A DNA stretch of 64,000 bases from Lumbricus rubellus (GCA_945859605.1 OX243816.1:38104676-38168675); one strand, 5' to 3'. Positions 21,143 to 34,050 are shown, numbered from the stretch's first letter. Numbers and translations are program-made. Notes: generated by a model from the sequence alone, not told the origin.

Positions 21143-22714
21143 GTACTGACTCCAGCTATATTTGGCGGCAATCATTACGAATAAATGATATCCATTGTAC
21201 GCCGGGGTCATTTGTCAGATTCATTGTTCTCTCTCTCTTTCTCTATTGTCAGTCCAAGTGACCTCATTTATATTATCTATCCAGAGTATAGTCTTTGTCT
21301 GCCTTTGATATTATTTTCTCGATGAAGACTACCTACCGACTGCCGTTTAATATCACATCGTTAAGTTGTGCTTGACCCATTTAAGAAAGTACAATGTTGT
21401 CGTCACATTGCACATTGACATTAAAAATTTATAAACAAAGCACGGTCTTCAAAAACCACATATACAACAACTGCATAGCATAATAGCATAAGAATCTTTC
21501 TACTGCATCTTAATGTTTACGATTTTTTACTGCAGTAAAGAATTACACATTGATGTTGTAGGCCTACTTACGATGGTTTACCGCAGTATACAAATGATGC
21601 ATTATGGTGATATTTACGGTTTTATTTCAAGCAGTGTAAGACTGTAAGTGAAAGGCTGCATAAAAGATTAACAAGACAGAAGTTTTCACTAACCAACAAT
21701 TTTCACGAAAACCGATCTCGATATGGCCAAAACTCACCTTTACAGGCATACTTCTCTTAGCAAAGGCAGCAGCAACCTTAAGACTAGCAGCACACGACCA
21801 ACCATTGCACAGCTAACTACTCAGCACAGATAAGAATCAGACACCAAAGGTCAGAAACCCACAATGTATGGCCACTGGCCACCGGTGCAGGTAGGCTAAA
21901 CGTTGTTGTCATTACAGATAAAGTTCAACCAATCTACATATCAAATAAACTTAGAACTTAGCCCGTGTGTACAGAAAAACTTGAGACCACTTGTGCTGTG
22001 GTGGCCAGAGAAGACTCGCACTTCAGCCCAAGTCATGATTATGCAAATGAAGTCATTCATACAAATATCGTCGCAGGCCTCCTTATAAAAAGAATCGTGA
22101 ATCACCAACTGTACACTGTATATTGTACACTGTACACAATGTACACTGTAGTACAGCCGTGCATGGCTACGCAAGGTGACAGCGGGCCACAAAGGCAGAC
22201 TTCGGTGGGAGGTTGGTTACCACAGAACAGCGGGGCGGATAAAGCAACAGCCAGCTTGAATGTCTTATGATAATTATCGCCAATAACTGAAGCAGTTAAA
22301 TTTGAAACATTGAATAAAGCATTAATTTGCTCTCTCCCCCAAAGGCTATAGATCACAAAACAGGTCAAGGTAATACAAAGTAATACAAGGTAACAGAAGG
22401 TAATACAATGTATTAATTATAAGGTAACGCACTGTAAGAAAATCTACTAAGCTTACAGTGTAAGTTAAGATAAAAGTACAATAAGGTCAGATATTATAAT
22501 TGAAGTCAGGCAAGGACAAATAATTTAGCTAAGACATGGCAAGGTCAGATAAGGAAGATGATGTAACATAAGCAAATAAAACAGAAGATATGGGGCAAAG
22601 TAGGGCAAAGAGGAGATAAGACGAACTGTTAGGTAATAATCTCAAGTTACACCACAGACAAACTGAACGATAGAAGGCCACCATGCAGTCAGTGGAAAAT
22701 CTTATTGCTTACAT
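21143..22714. other. AT-rich unique sequence, no gene found
   Basis: A cluster of imperfect palindromes of the GTACACTGTAC type lies at 22105-22155, and an AAGGTAATACAA-type short repeat at 22370-22435. No supported coding frame. Confidence 0.5.
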
Positions 22715-23035
22715 GCGCTCATCCATCCATACATCCACCTGTCCATCATTTCACCTGTCCATCCACCCATCCATCAACTCAATTTCCATCCACCCAACCT
22801 TCCAGCAGTCTGCCCATCAATCCATCTTTCAATCCACCCATTCATCCACTCTTCCATCATCCATTCGTACATTCATTCATGCATCCATCCTTCCATCTAC
22901 TCTTCCATCCATTCACCTTCCATTCATCCATTCACCTTTCCATCAACCCTTCCACTTTTCTATCCACCCTTCTAGGTTTCCATCCATCCTTCAATCCACT
23001 CTTCCTTCCTTCCATCCATCCACCCACAATAAATT
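22715..23035. repeat. Degenerate CATC/CATTC low-complexity array
   Basis: Pyrimidine-biased CCATCCA/CATTCATC repeats run for about 320 bp. They open two long but meaningless Ser/His/Pro frames. Confidence 0.8.
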
Positions 23036-23735
23036 GCTTCATTACATAACACAACACATTGAATCACCTTTAACTTACAGACCTTTAATAATCATTTCGC
23101 AGATCATTCACACATCTGAACAGCTCTGCTGTGAGAAGAACCTCATAATAACAAATGATTACACAAAACACACGAATCACAAACTCAGACAGATAATTAA
23201 TTATAACAGCTGATAAGAAAATGGTTATTATGTGAAAATGTGATGAGTAATCAGCTGTGATAACCAATGTTAACCATGATGTCACATTAAGGACATGTTC
23301 AATGAAACAGTTGCACATCAAGTATGATATAAAAAAAAACTTAGTAACAAAGTTCAATTAAACACCATAAACCATTTGCACACAACTTGCATTGTACCTA
23401 ATAAACGACACTAATGCACCAAGCCTGGTAAGAAAGCAAATGCACCAACTGCATCAAACCTAATAAGAAGACAGGTTGCACTACGTTCAACACGAAACCA
23501 AACACTGCCGGGTGTTTCAACGAATTAGTCATAGATTTAGTATTGCTGGGAACTGGAAATTTCACTCGTAGATTTATATGCAGCTTTAGGACAGTAACAC
23601 TAATCATAATCATAAACAAAAGATTTTGAAAGCACTGCTCTAAATCTACGTGCAAGGCATCAGTTTATTAACGAGTGATGTGTCATGTCAGAGGTGCTGT
23701 CAAGAAATTGATGCTCAGTGGAGGTCCAAGTCCGG

Positions 23736-23970
23736 CTACAATACAACTATACAACACAACTATACAATACAACTATACAATACAACTATACAACATAACT
23801 ATACAATACAACTATACAACACAAACTATACAACACAACTATACAATACAACTATACAACACAAACTATACAACACAACTATACAACACAAACTATACAA
23901 CACAAACTATACAACACAACTATACAATACAACTATACAACACAACCATACAACTATACAACACCCCTAT
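23736..23970. repeat. ACAACTATACAAC minisatellite
   Basis: About 16 units of 13-15 bp (ACAACTATACAATAC, ACAAACTATACAACAC) run in tandem, ending where the word ACCGGTAG begins. Confidence 0.9.
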
Positions 23971-24099
23971 ACCGGTAGATACAACTGCACTTCAATACTG
24001 CCCTTCTTACAGAGTTCATAAGTGCCAACGCCTCAATGGCGCAACTGCAATTATTGTATTGCAGAGCAACTGTGATTGAAGGAATAATTGCTCATCAAG

Positions 24100-24190
24100 T
24101 TCCCTACACACAGTAACCACCTCGGACAAGGATCGAACCCGTACTCTCCGTGTTACAGGCCGACCACTCTAACCAATCAGCCACAATGCT
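24100..24190 (-). mobile_element. tRNA-like SINE head or tRNA pseudogene
   Basis: On the minus strand it reads GGCTGATTGGTTAGAGTGGT (A box) and ACGGGTTCGATCCTTGTCC (B box and T arm). The T-loop TTCGATC is canonical, but the anticodon stem pairs poorly. I therefore call it a tRNA-derived repeat rather than a working tRNA gene. Confidence 0.5.
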
Positions 24191-24414
24191 CCCCCCCCAC
24201 CCCTCCCCCCCCCCCCGCACAAGGTCACCACAGAGGGCAGAGCAGACAAATAAGAGAAATGCGAGTAGATGTGTTCTGCGGAGGAAGAGAGACAGATAGA
24301 TTGACAGACTGTTTTTCCTGGCACCTGGAAAGATGTCCTGTACTGTTCCAGTCGAGCGAACGACCTGACAGACGACCATCTCAAATGCACAGCCATGAAA
24401 GAGAGGACAGACAA

Positions 24415-24807
24415 ACAAGACGCACAGACAAGACACACAGACAGACAGACAAGACACACAGACAGACAAGACACACAGACAGACAAGACACACAGACAGA
24501 CAAGACACACAGACAGACAAGACACACAGACAGACACATAGATAGACAAGACACACAGACAAGACCTACAGACAGACAAGACACACAGACAAACAAGACA
24601 CACAGACAGACAAGACACACAGACAGACAAGACACACAGACAGACAAGACACACAGACAGACAGACAAGACACACAGACAGACAAGACACACAGACAGAG
24701 AAAACACAAACACAGACAAGACACAAACACAGACAAGACACACAGACAGACAGACAAGACACACAGACAGACAGACAAGACACACAGACAAGACACACAG
24801 ACAGACA

Positions 24808-24839
<32 letters not shown>

Positions 24840-25290
24840 CACAAACAAGACACACAGACAGACAGACAAGACACACAGACAGACAGACAAGACACACAGA
24901 CAGACAGACAGACACACAGACAGACAAGACACACAGACAGACAAGACACACAGACAGACAGACAAGACACACAGACAGACACACAGACACACAGACAGAC
25001 AAGACACAAACACAGACAAGACACACAGACAGACAGACAAGACACACATACAGACAGACAAGACACACAGACAGATAGACAAGACACACAGACAGACAAG
25101 ACACACAGACAGACAAGACACACAGACAGACAAGACACACAGACAGACAAGACAAGACACACAGACAGACAAGACAAGACACACAGACAGATAGACAAGA
25201 CACAAACACAGACAAGACACACAGACAGACAAGACACAAACACAGACAAGACACAAACACAGACAAGACACACAGACAGAGAAGACAAGA
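24415..25290. repeat. 880-bp CAGACAGACAAGACACA higher-order repeat
   Basis: The array is built from CAGA tetramers and AAGACACA octamers in a loose 16-20-bp period, with variants containing AAACACAG. All three frames on each strand are open for long stretches because stops are absent from the motif. It is not a gene. Confidence 0.92.
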
Positions 25291-25837
25291 TACACAGACG
25301 GTGGGTGGTCTGTCGGTCGTTTGGTCACATGTCTCCCACCGGATGACGACGAACTCAAATCAAGCGCAGATATCGAGACACGTCTAAATTATTTTTATGT
25401 ATAAAGCAAGTGCAACGAAAGACACCGTCAAGCGCAAGCAGGATTTCTTTTAAACATGCCAGATTCTAGCATATGAGGAAGAAGGAGGAATGCATGTTTA
25501 TGCACGCACACACACATATGCACCTCTTCTATGCATAGGGGTATGCACCCGTCCGTCCGACGCTCTGGAATCTGAAAGCCATACATCATTGCCGCCAGTT
25601 ATCTTTAAACCAACGCTCAAATAACAAAAGACAAGGCTGGAATTCTTGGACTGGTTAGGAAACCTTTACCCCACACCTACCCCATTCCCACCTACCCCAC
25701 CCCACCCCCACCCTCCCTCCTCGACCCCCTCGAAGACCCAAGTGCTATGCAAACATTCCAACGCTGGCAAGAACTAATTTTTAATCGATGGCAAAAAACC
25801 ACAGCTGCATGCAGCTGGAAAAGACGTTGAGCTAGCA
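25291..25837. other. No gene found
   Basis: Unique sequence with a CCCCACCCCA low-complexity stretch at 25668-25730. Confidence 0.5.
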
Positions 25838-26216
25838 GTTTCAGTTTTAACGACACTATGCTGCGATAACAAAGATCATTAGCGTTGCCCCCTCCTATAT
25901 CCAGACCTGGGCCTGGCACTGCCAGGAGAGACGGAGTTAGAAGTCTAGCTATAGCTGCAGGCGGTGTACCGATCAAGAGGTCACAAAGCGGATACATACC
26001 ACCTAGGGAAAGATAACCCCCACCCCAGCAAAAACAACAACAGACAGAGATACCTCAAAAGCAGAGCAATAGTCATTCGAAGCGAACAGGGTCAAACGCC
26101 GCCACTGTAAATTGCACTGCCTGACGCTGGCAGTGCCAGTCCCAAGCCTGGATAAAGGAGGAGGGCGACGCTAACGATCTTTGCTATCACTGTACAGTGT
26201 CGTTAGCCTGAAACTA
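25838..26216. mobile_element. Two RTE-like LINE tails in inverted orientation
   Basis: The plus copy at 26126-26216 reads GGCAGTGCCAGTCCCAAGCC, TGGATAAAGGAGGAGGGCGA, then GATCTTTGCTATCAC. The minus copy at 25838-25925 is its near reverse complement (GGCACTGCCAG at its right end). The words CCAGTCCCAAGCCxGGATAAA followed by GGAGGG resemble the 3' ends of RTE-clade non-LTR retrotransposons known from fish and marine invertebrates; this is from memory. Arms of about 90 bp separated by about 200 bp could fold into a hairpin. Further copies lie at 45366-45640. Confidence 0.55.
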
Positions 26217-26604
26217 CTAAAACAACTACTATATACGGCGAGAAGTGTCAAGATTTGCGCGACGGTATATCGCGCAGTTCCGTCCAAGGCGGCAGCGGCG
26301 GTGGCTTTTATCGAGGATGAGTCGGTTCTGATGAGGTAATGAAAGGCCAGGCAAAGACGACGACACTGTCTGGGTCTACAGGCACAAAAACGAGGACCGA
26401 TAGATGGAAGATGACCTTATCAGTGACACGGCCCGTTTTAACGGCGATATAAAACGGTCTTTATCAACAACACTGATGTCTGTGTCCAGCTTCACACATC
26501 AATGAATAAAGTTTTATTTTACGGATCATCAAGACTTTAGTAGTTGTAGGCCAAACTGTTGCATCTCCATGCAGTTAAGATACAGACTACAGAGCAGCTT
26601 ATAT
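26217..26604. other. CpG-rich unique stretch, no gene found
   Basis: CpG-rich between 26234 and 26410, with a small inverted repeat GCGCGACGGTATATCGCGC at 26257-26275. Function unknown. Confidence 0.4.
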
Positions 26605-26845
26605 GTCAAACAAATAAAAAAATAAAAACAAAAAAATAATAATAAATAGCAATACAAATAATAATAAAACATAAAAAATAATAATAATAAACAAATAATA
26701 CATAGCAATACAAATAATAATAAATAATAATGAATAATAAAAAATAATAATAAAAAGCAAAACAAAAAATAAATAATAAAAATATTAATAAATATATTAG
26801 CACTAATACTAACAATGACAATTAAATAACAACAATAATAATAAT
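26605..26845. repeat. AAT-rich low-complexity region
   Basis: AATAATAATAAA and CAATACAAATAATAA units are interleaved. No gene. Confidence 0.85.
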
Positions 26846-27087
26846 GATACAAGCATTATTAACAGCATTAATGCTAGCAGTGATAATGTGAATCATAGTC
26901 ATAAAATTTATGGTAACAAGAGAGGAGGATAATTATGGTCTAGGTCAACAGGCCTCGTAGCCTCAAGATGCCATTTACACAGGAAACTATATCTTGAACA
27001 AACAGACAAAAGTGCGTGTCTTCATTTCCATATTATATAAATGCATACACAAAAAAATCATAGACCTGGATATGCACACATCACCCT

Positions 27088-27107
27088 TCTCTTCATGCTC
27101 CTCTTCT

Positions 27108-27139
<32 letters not shown>

Positions 27140-27170
27140 CTCCTCCTCCTACTTCTCTTCCTCCTCATGC
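27088..27170. repeat. (TCC)n / (TTC)n microsatellite
   Basis: A polypyrimidine array of CTCCTCCTCTTCC units. Confidence 0.85.
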
Positions 27171-27482
27171 TATAAAGTGTGAGAGGCGCTTTTTAATTTT
27201 ACAAATTATTTATACAATCATCATCATTATCAGCAGCAGCATCACCATCATCAGACGTCATCATCATTATCAGCTCCTAACGTCTCCCACCTTATAGAAG
27301 TAGCTGCAAAAGAGAAAGAACTTTTTTTGCTAATCAGTCAAGTAGGTCTACAGCCCATTCTTAAGAGGTTGCTCAGTGAACACAACAGTTTCCTTACACT
27401 CGTATTCAAATTACAAATTGAGATGATGGTCATAATTATTATTATCACATAGTACATACTGTCAAACAGAATAATGATGAGC

Positions 27483-27514
27483 CTGTGTGCGTGTGTGTGC
27501 GTGTGCGTGCGTGC

Positions 27515-27560
<46 letters not shown>

Positions 27561-27585
27561 GTGCGTGCGTGCGTGTGTGTGTACA
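27483..27585. repeat. (GT)n microsatellite with GC interruptions
   Basis: GTGTGTGCGTGCGTGTG-type alternating purine-pyrimidine sequence, a candidate for Z-DNA. Confidence 0.95.
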
Positions 27586-29100
27586 CGTGTATTTGACCGG
27601 GTCATTGTTGACTTCTCTTCAAACGCCCACGCAAGCGCATGCAAGTAGAGACATGCAATGCAGCCAGTGCAATAACTAGCCGACGAATTCAGCAGAGACA
27701 TATACAGACATAGATGATAGACAGACATAGACAGACATACAGACAGACAGACAGACAGACATAGAAGGCGAACATTTGGCCAAGTACTGTATTTAATGTA
27801 TTAGTCATCCGAAATACACCAAACTTATCTCCCACCTCAGAGCTGTTCCAACTTCCATGAGATTAACAACCTGGAATAATTCATTTGTCAGGGTGTGCTG
27901 GTTTCTCCACCCTAACTCCCCAACCATCAGACACCTATCCACTTCCCACTTCCCACCCATCCAATCAAATTACTAGTTTAGACATCTGAGAGGAAGCACA
28001 TCGTTTAACAACTTTAATACAAAACTTCTCACCCACCCATATAAATTGATATAATATTTATTGAGTTTCATCACACATAGGCTCCCGCCTTTATAAATAT
28101 TCATGAGTCTCAGCAAACAGAAGCTCCTCCCAATATCCATATTCATGAGGTATGAACTTATGCGAAGACGCTCGGGCCAGTAATCCATATTCATGAGGTT
28201 CTAACCTTTTGGAGTAAATACAGAACACATGACTAAGGCTGCACGCTTTCGTCTTGTTTGCATGCCCTACAATGCTCATAATAATTATATCGGCCTACCT
28301 ACCATTCCTTGTCCAGAGTCACTTTATGCAAGCGTTATTGTATATGCATATTATTCCTGCATCATGTCATCCTTGCAAATAATTGCTACAGCAGCAGACT
28401 TGTGCTTGATGCATCTATTCTCTGATCAGATAAGATAAGATTAGAAAATTAATCAAACAATTACTGCAAGAATTCCTTTGTAATTCGGCTTTGTGGGATG
28501 AGAGCACTGCCAACAAAGACATGGAAAAATGAAGCCAGCCTCAGGACCCAAACATACATCATTTTTTTAATCGAGTTTCAGCCTTGTATAGTTTAAAGAT
28601 TAAAGAAGGAATCTATCCATGACGGTGATGACGCTATCTTTCTCCCCCACCAAGTATTATTATATAATAGACAAAATATATCATTGTCAAAGTAGACTTT
28701 GTTCCCAACACAATACAATACAATAAACTACAATACAATGGTCAGTTGTTCCATCCAGCGCAGTCTTCCTCATCCTCCTTTCTCTTCTCTTTCCATCGAA
28801 TCTTTTTCATCTAATGGAAAAATTGAGGAATCTGATCGGCTGGCATTCTCTCTCGACTCATCCAAAACCACCCAAGGAGTCTTCCCCAGAACAGCAATAT
28901 TGTTTTCGATATGTCTCCGAAATAAAACACCCCTACCCCCCCCCCCTGGCTCATGTCATCATTTCCAATCATCTGTAGACCGAAAAAGAATCTTTTTCTG
29001 ATTTTCTGCAGCAGCCAACTCTCATTACTTCTGTAGGGATTCCTTTCTCATCTTGTCCCAAATTCTGATCCGTACAAGAAAATTAGTCACAGCACCATCC
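27586..29100. other. No gene found
   Basis: A CAGA array lies at 27735-27760. Between 28080 and 28200 the phrase CCATATTCATGAGG recurs about three times at 40-55 bp spacing, which looks like an old local duplication. The rest is unique. Confidence 0.45.
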
Positions 29101-29335
29101 TTGTGTGTGTGTGTATGTGTGTGTGCATGTGTGTGTGTGTGCGTGTGTGAGTGTGTGTGTGCATGTTTGTGCGCATGTGTGTGTGTGTGCATGTGTGAGT
29201 GCATGTGCGTGCGTGTGCATGTGTGAGTGTGTGCATGTGTGTGTGTGTGTATGTGTGTGCATAAGTATATATGTGTGTTCGTGCATGTGTGTTTGTGTTC
29301 ATGCGCGTGTGAGTGCATGCGTGTCCATCCGAAAA
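29101..29335. repeat. Imperfect (GT)n region with ATGTGTG units
   Basis: About 230 bp of GTGTGTGCATGTGTGAGTG-like sequence. Confidence 0.92.
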
Positions 29336-30660
29336 TAAATGATAACTATATATCAAATTGATACATCAAATAACTGATGATGAATGCAGCATATTTGATT
29401 AATCAATTTACCCACAATATCCAGATCATCAAGATTACATGAAATCCAGTAAAAAACCATAGAATAATATTTGCATTGCCACGAAAACTAATAGATTTCT
29501 GTCACGTCTGCAAAATATTGCAATTCACCAAATTATTGTCTCTAAGACGGTCCTGAATTTTCGGTTCCGCCTGTAAAATGGCCGATAGATTGAACAATTG
29601 CATATCTCATTGATTTTTCGCACAGTCAATACGAAAGTAAATCAGATCAGATTGCCAAGCAATATCATAAATATATCAATATATGTCGATGCATGCGCAT
29701 AAATATTTGCATATATACTTACTCGGCGCTCGCGCATGTATAAATATACATACTTATGCACTTACACATACAAGCATATATGGATTGGATACATATTGTG
29801 TAATCTAACATAGGCACATAATTATATAGTATATATATTATACACCTTAATATTTTAAATAAATAACCAAAACCATAAATTTTATTGATATATATCTATA
29901 TTTAATATACAAGGACATAATATTTAAGTATATAAATGCCCAGCTCACACTAAAATACTTGCCCACTTACATATACAAGCAATTAGATTTTATATGTATA
30001 CACCTTCATTTATCCAAACAATAAACAATACACAAAATAAATGCTTGTGAAAATAGATGACAGCAACACCACAACAAATATTGAAATATGTAGCATTTTA
30101 ACTACAGAAAAATGCGATGTTTTCAATTTTCTGAGAGTAAAATGGAAGGCACTGAATAGTTTGGTTCAAATTCTATTGTTTTAAAATCTACAAACGGATC
30201 AAATACCTCCCAAACTGTCACAAAACAATATAATATACACAGATCTGCCAGTCATGCTGCACATTTTATCATTACATCTAAAGGATTGTAATGACAACTG
30301 ACAAGCTACGTCTACTGCAGGCAATATTCAGTGAGTTTTACCTAACATTGATCAGAATGCAGTAAGCTTCAAGATATTATCCAATAAATTTTGCAAACGT
30401 ATAATTATGAGTAATAAATAAGGAACGTCTACAATGCAAATGAACCTTGTGTTACCTGAGCATCAAACGAGTTCTCAAAAATCTGACAATTGATGCTACT
30501 ATGTAGGGAGCCACACTATGGTGTCTCATTGCATACACAGGCCACAGTGCATGTGCTCTATTTTACAAATATCAAAATGAAATAAATATAAGAAATTAAT
30601 TCGTTTTTATTAATAAAAATTAAAACATTATCACACAATATCTTAAATCAATGAGCTTCT
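29336..30660. other. AT-rich unique sequence, no gene found
   Basis: Very AT-rich with many stop codons in all frames. No repeat family or domain recognised. Confidence 0.5.
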
Positions 30661-31010
30661 TTAGCCTGCCTGGCTGCCTTTCTGCCTGCTTTTATTTATG
30701 TCTTTGTCTACCTGCCCACCTGCCTGTATGTCTACCTGCCCACCTGCCTGTATGTCTACCTGCCCGCCTGCCTGAATACCTGCTTATTTGCCTGCCTGTC
30801 TGTATGTCTGCATACCTACTTGCTTTCCAACATATCTGTCTCTGTCTATCTGTCTCTGTCTGTCTGTCTGTCTGTCTGTTTGCATACCTGCCGGTCAGTT
30901 TGTCTGCTCGCCTGTCTGTCTGCATACCTACCAGTCTGCCTGCCTGCCTGCATGTTTGTCTGCATAACTGCCTCTCCACGTGTCTGCCTGTCCTGTCTGT
31001 CTGCCTTCAT
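30661..31010. repeat. (CTGC/CTGT)n tetranucleotide array
   Basis: Degenerate CTGCCTGCCTGTCTGTCTG sequence with a 24-bp sub-repeat (CCCACCTGCCTGTATGTCTA) at 30715-30775. Confidence 0.9.
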
Positions 31011-31204
31011 GTCGGACCATTCGCACCAGCCAACCCTTCCATCCTTATCAGTAGTTAGCATTGGCAGCTATTCATTCTCAAACAACCGCAACGACGACTC
31101 AACGGTTTTCACATGTAGAAAAAAAAACACCACAGAACTCCAACAGACGACAAGAATAGATCTATCCGGATCTGGGTGGATTTAAGAAATCCAATCAGAC
31201 CATA

Positions 31205-31431
31205 GCGGTGGTCGGGAAACGGACATTATCCCCCCCGGACATTATCCCCCCCGGACATTATCCCCCCCGGACAAAAGCCCCCCGGACATTATCCCCCCCG
31301 GGGTAGGACATTATCCCCCCCGGTCTATGATAACATTACCTAAAAATGATGCAAAAAATAAAAGAATACGCCTATGTTATGGTGAGCATACATACATACA
31401 TACATACATTAGACATTAGGCCTACAGTTGA

Positions 31432-31462
<31 letters not shown>

Positions 31463-32101
31463 TGTATGTATGTATGTATGTATGTATGTATGTATGTATG
31501 TATGTATGTATGTATGTATGTATGTATGTATGTATGTATGTATGTATGTATGTATGTATGTATGTATGTATGTATGTATGTATGTATGTATGTATGTATG
31601 TATGTATGTATGTATGTATGTATGTATGTATGTATGTATGTATGTATGTATGTATGTATGTATGTATGTATGTATGTATGTATGTATGTATGTATGTATG
31701 TATGTATGTATGTATGTATGTATGTATGTATGTATGTATGTATGTATGTATGTATGTATGTATGTATGTATGTATGTATGTATGTATGTATGTATGTATG
31801 TATGTATGTATGTATGTATGTATGTATGTATGTATGTATGTATGTATGTATGTATGCATGCATGCATGCATGCATGCATGCATGCATGCATGCATGCATG
31901 CATGCATGTATGTATGTATGTATGTATTATCAATTAAATGAAGAAACAGACTAATTGCACAGAAGGGGGATTTTGTCCGGGGGGGATAATGTCCTAGTCA
32001 AAATCGGGGGGGGATAATGTCCGGGGGGCTTTTGTCCGGGGGGGCTAATGTCCGGGGGGGATAATGTCCGGGGGGGATAATGTCCTACAATCGCGGTGGT
32101 C
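31205..32101 (+). mobile_element. Foldback/MULE-like transposable element, copy 1 (with 9-bp target duplication)
   Basis: The element is 31214-32092 (879 bp), flanked by the perfect 9-bp duplication GCGGTGGTC (31205-31213 and 32093-32101). The left end is GGGAAACGGACATTATCC and the right end, in reverse, is GATTGTAGGACATTATCC. Each end is an array of a 16-bp unit, GGACATTATCCCCCCC, with variants GGACAAAAGCCCCCC and GGACATTAGCCCCCCC: about six units at the left and about seven in the opposite orientation at the right. The core holds a short unique segment (31327-31434) and a (TATG)n microsatellite with a (CATG)n block (about 31435-31925). There is no coding capacity. Long inverted ends built from short tandem units plus 9-bp duplications are the hallmarks of Foldback (FB) and Mutator-like elements. 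Confidence 0.9.
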
Positions 32102-32362
32102 AGAGGCAGACAGAGAGAAAGGAGAGAGAGATAGGCTGGTAATTAATTAGAAATGATTCATCAAGGTCACCTTCAGTGGCTTCTGCAGAGAGAGACTGCC
32201 AAAGGAACAGAAGAAGAGAGCACGTGGTCCAAGCAACGACGACGTCTTAATTGGATTCCTATATTCAGTCTTCCTTATCCAATATCCAATATCCCATCCA
32301 TGCTCCTCATCCTGGTCAGATCTCTCACCCATCAACTCTTCCTCCTATGTGTATATTAGCCA

Positions 32363-32365
<3 letters not shown>

Positions 32366-32413
<48 letters not shown>

Positions 32414-32463
32414 GTATTACACACACACATATATACAATTATACATACATAAGTATATATACG

Positions 32464-32500
<37 letters not shown>
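32366..32500. repeat. (TA)n microsatellites
   Basis: TA runs at 32366-32403 and 32465-32492, with CA-rich sequence between. Confidence 0.95.
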
Positions 32501-32754
32501 TGCAGGTGTTCATGTATTATCGTTGCATGGACCAGTACATATATAAATACATATATATATCAGAGGAGTTGTAATTCCATCCAATCCACTCGAGACAAGA
32601 ACAACAGCGAACGTCATCCGGATAATCCACATTTCTTACAAGTCTCGTCCAGCACAACAACATCGCAACAACATCGCAACGAAAAGTCTACGACACCATC
32701 CAACGTGCAAGAGCTGGAATTGATGTCACAGATCCCAACCTCAGACACAGGCAG

Positions 32755-32845
32755 GCACCACCACCACCATCAACACCACCACCACCATCATCACCACCAC
32801 CACCACACGGCATCACCATCACCACCACCATCACCATCATCTTGT
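32755..32845. repeat. CAC/CAT triplet-rich region
   Basis: CACCACCACCATCAACACCA-type sequence. Confidence 0.85.
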
Positions 32846-33734
32846 TCTTCTTACACAAGTGTCCCATGACACAAACAAACACGCACGTGCACACATGCTT
32901 AGCGCCGGTGAATAAGCTGGTCTCCCTGACGTTGCTTTTGTAGGCGCTGAGAAATTCTCGAAGATTTACATTACATTACATGTTCACACACAAACACAAA
33001 AACATTTATCCGAAGATGTCATAGCAATCAGTAGACAGAACTGATAAAACCGATCCACCATTGAAAAGTCAAATTTAACTTGTAAGCATCCTGCAAGGCG
33101 CCCATCTCTCCACTTTCAACAAGTTATGACACAAGCAGGTACAGACACCTAGAACCTGCATCCTCCTGACCCCACCCCCTCATGCCAGCGTGCTGCCATT
33201 CAACCAACTACCCACCTCACCTCAAACTACCACCAACTTAAATAACCACCATTCCTTTCCATATATCCATCCAAGAGTTCATGGACACCGCCCCCACCCT
33301 ACCCTCAGTCTTACATTGGACATCATCATCGAACCGAATGAGTCTTAAACAACCACCACCGCAGCAGAATACAAAACATCTCGGCTTCAACGCCCAGCAG
33401 ATCATAAGCCAAAATGTCTACCATCAAACCAATTCCCGGACCACAGACATAAACACCATGGTAGAACCTCAGGCCACCGAGGATGGCGGAACCGTCCGGC
33501 CACCCGTCAGGCGGACGACAGGTTGCGCCCGCCCCCGAACGGTCCAACCCGCTGGTCCCCCTCTCACCTACCCCCTGGGAAAATCTGGCACCCTGCAGGT
33601 GACTTGTAAATATTTCCAGCCGTCAACTGGGTTAGTGGACCAATCTACTTCACGCTCCCCTTTACTACCCATACTCATACCCTTCTCCCCTATCAAAAGC
33701 GCTTCTCATTGCATATACATATACCACCTACGAC
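32846..33734. other. No gene found
   Basis: Unique sequence. A 184-codon open frame from 33281 shows no domain, no splice context and unbiased composition, so I do not call it a gene. Confidence 0.45.
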
Positions 33735-34050
33735 AACACGCACGCACACACATATGCATGCAAACATACACACTCACACGCACTCCGGAAATGAGACGAA
33801 CGAAGTTGTCCACAGGCACACACACACACACATAGACACGCAGACAGACAGACACAGAGACAGACAAAACAGACAGAGAAACAGAGAGACACACACACAG
33901 ACAGACAGACAAACAGACAGACGATACTTGAGACCAATCCAGAAAGACTAACAGACAGACACAAGCAGACAGACAGACAGACACACAGAGACAGACACAC
34001 ACACAGACACAAGCAGACAGACAGACAGACAGACACAGAGACAGACACAA
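33735..34050. repeat. CA / CAGA compound repeat
   Basis: CACACGCACGCACACAC at the left, then CAGACAGACAGACACAGAGA units to about 34045, interrupted at 33922-33950. Confidence 0.9.

Noticed and set aside
22100..22155. Cluster of GTACACTGTAC palindromes as a hormone-response or operator array
   Set aside because: The spacing is irregular and the words overlap with simple TGTAC repetition. Nothing distinguishes it from low-complexity drift.
24088..25358. Very long open reading frames (over 300 codons) on both strands
   Set aside because: They come from the CAGACAGACAAGACACA repeat, which contains no stop codon in any frame. Composition is purely periodic and no domain is present.
31346..31954. 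200-codon frames of MYVC or HTYI repeats
   Set aside because: They are translations of the (TATG)n microsatellite inside the Foldback-like element; the mirrored copy at 42.4-43.0 kb gives the same artefact.
33281..33835. 184-codon frame on the plus strand
   Set aside because: No domain, no homology I recognise, no splice or start context, and its end runs into a CA repeat.
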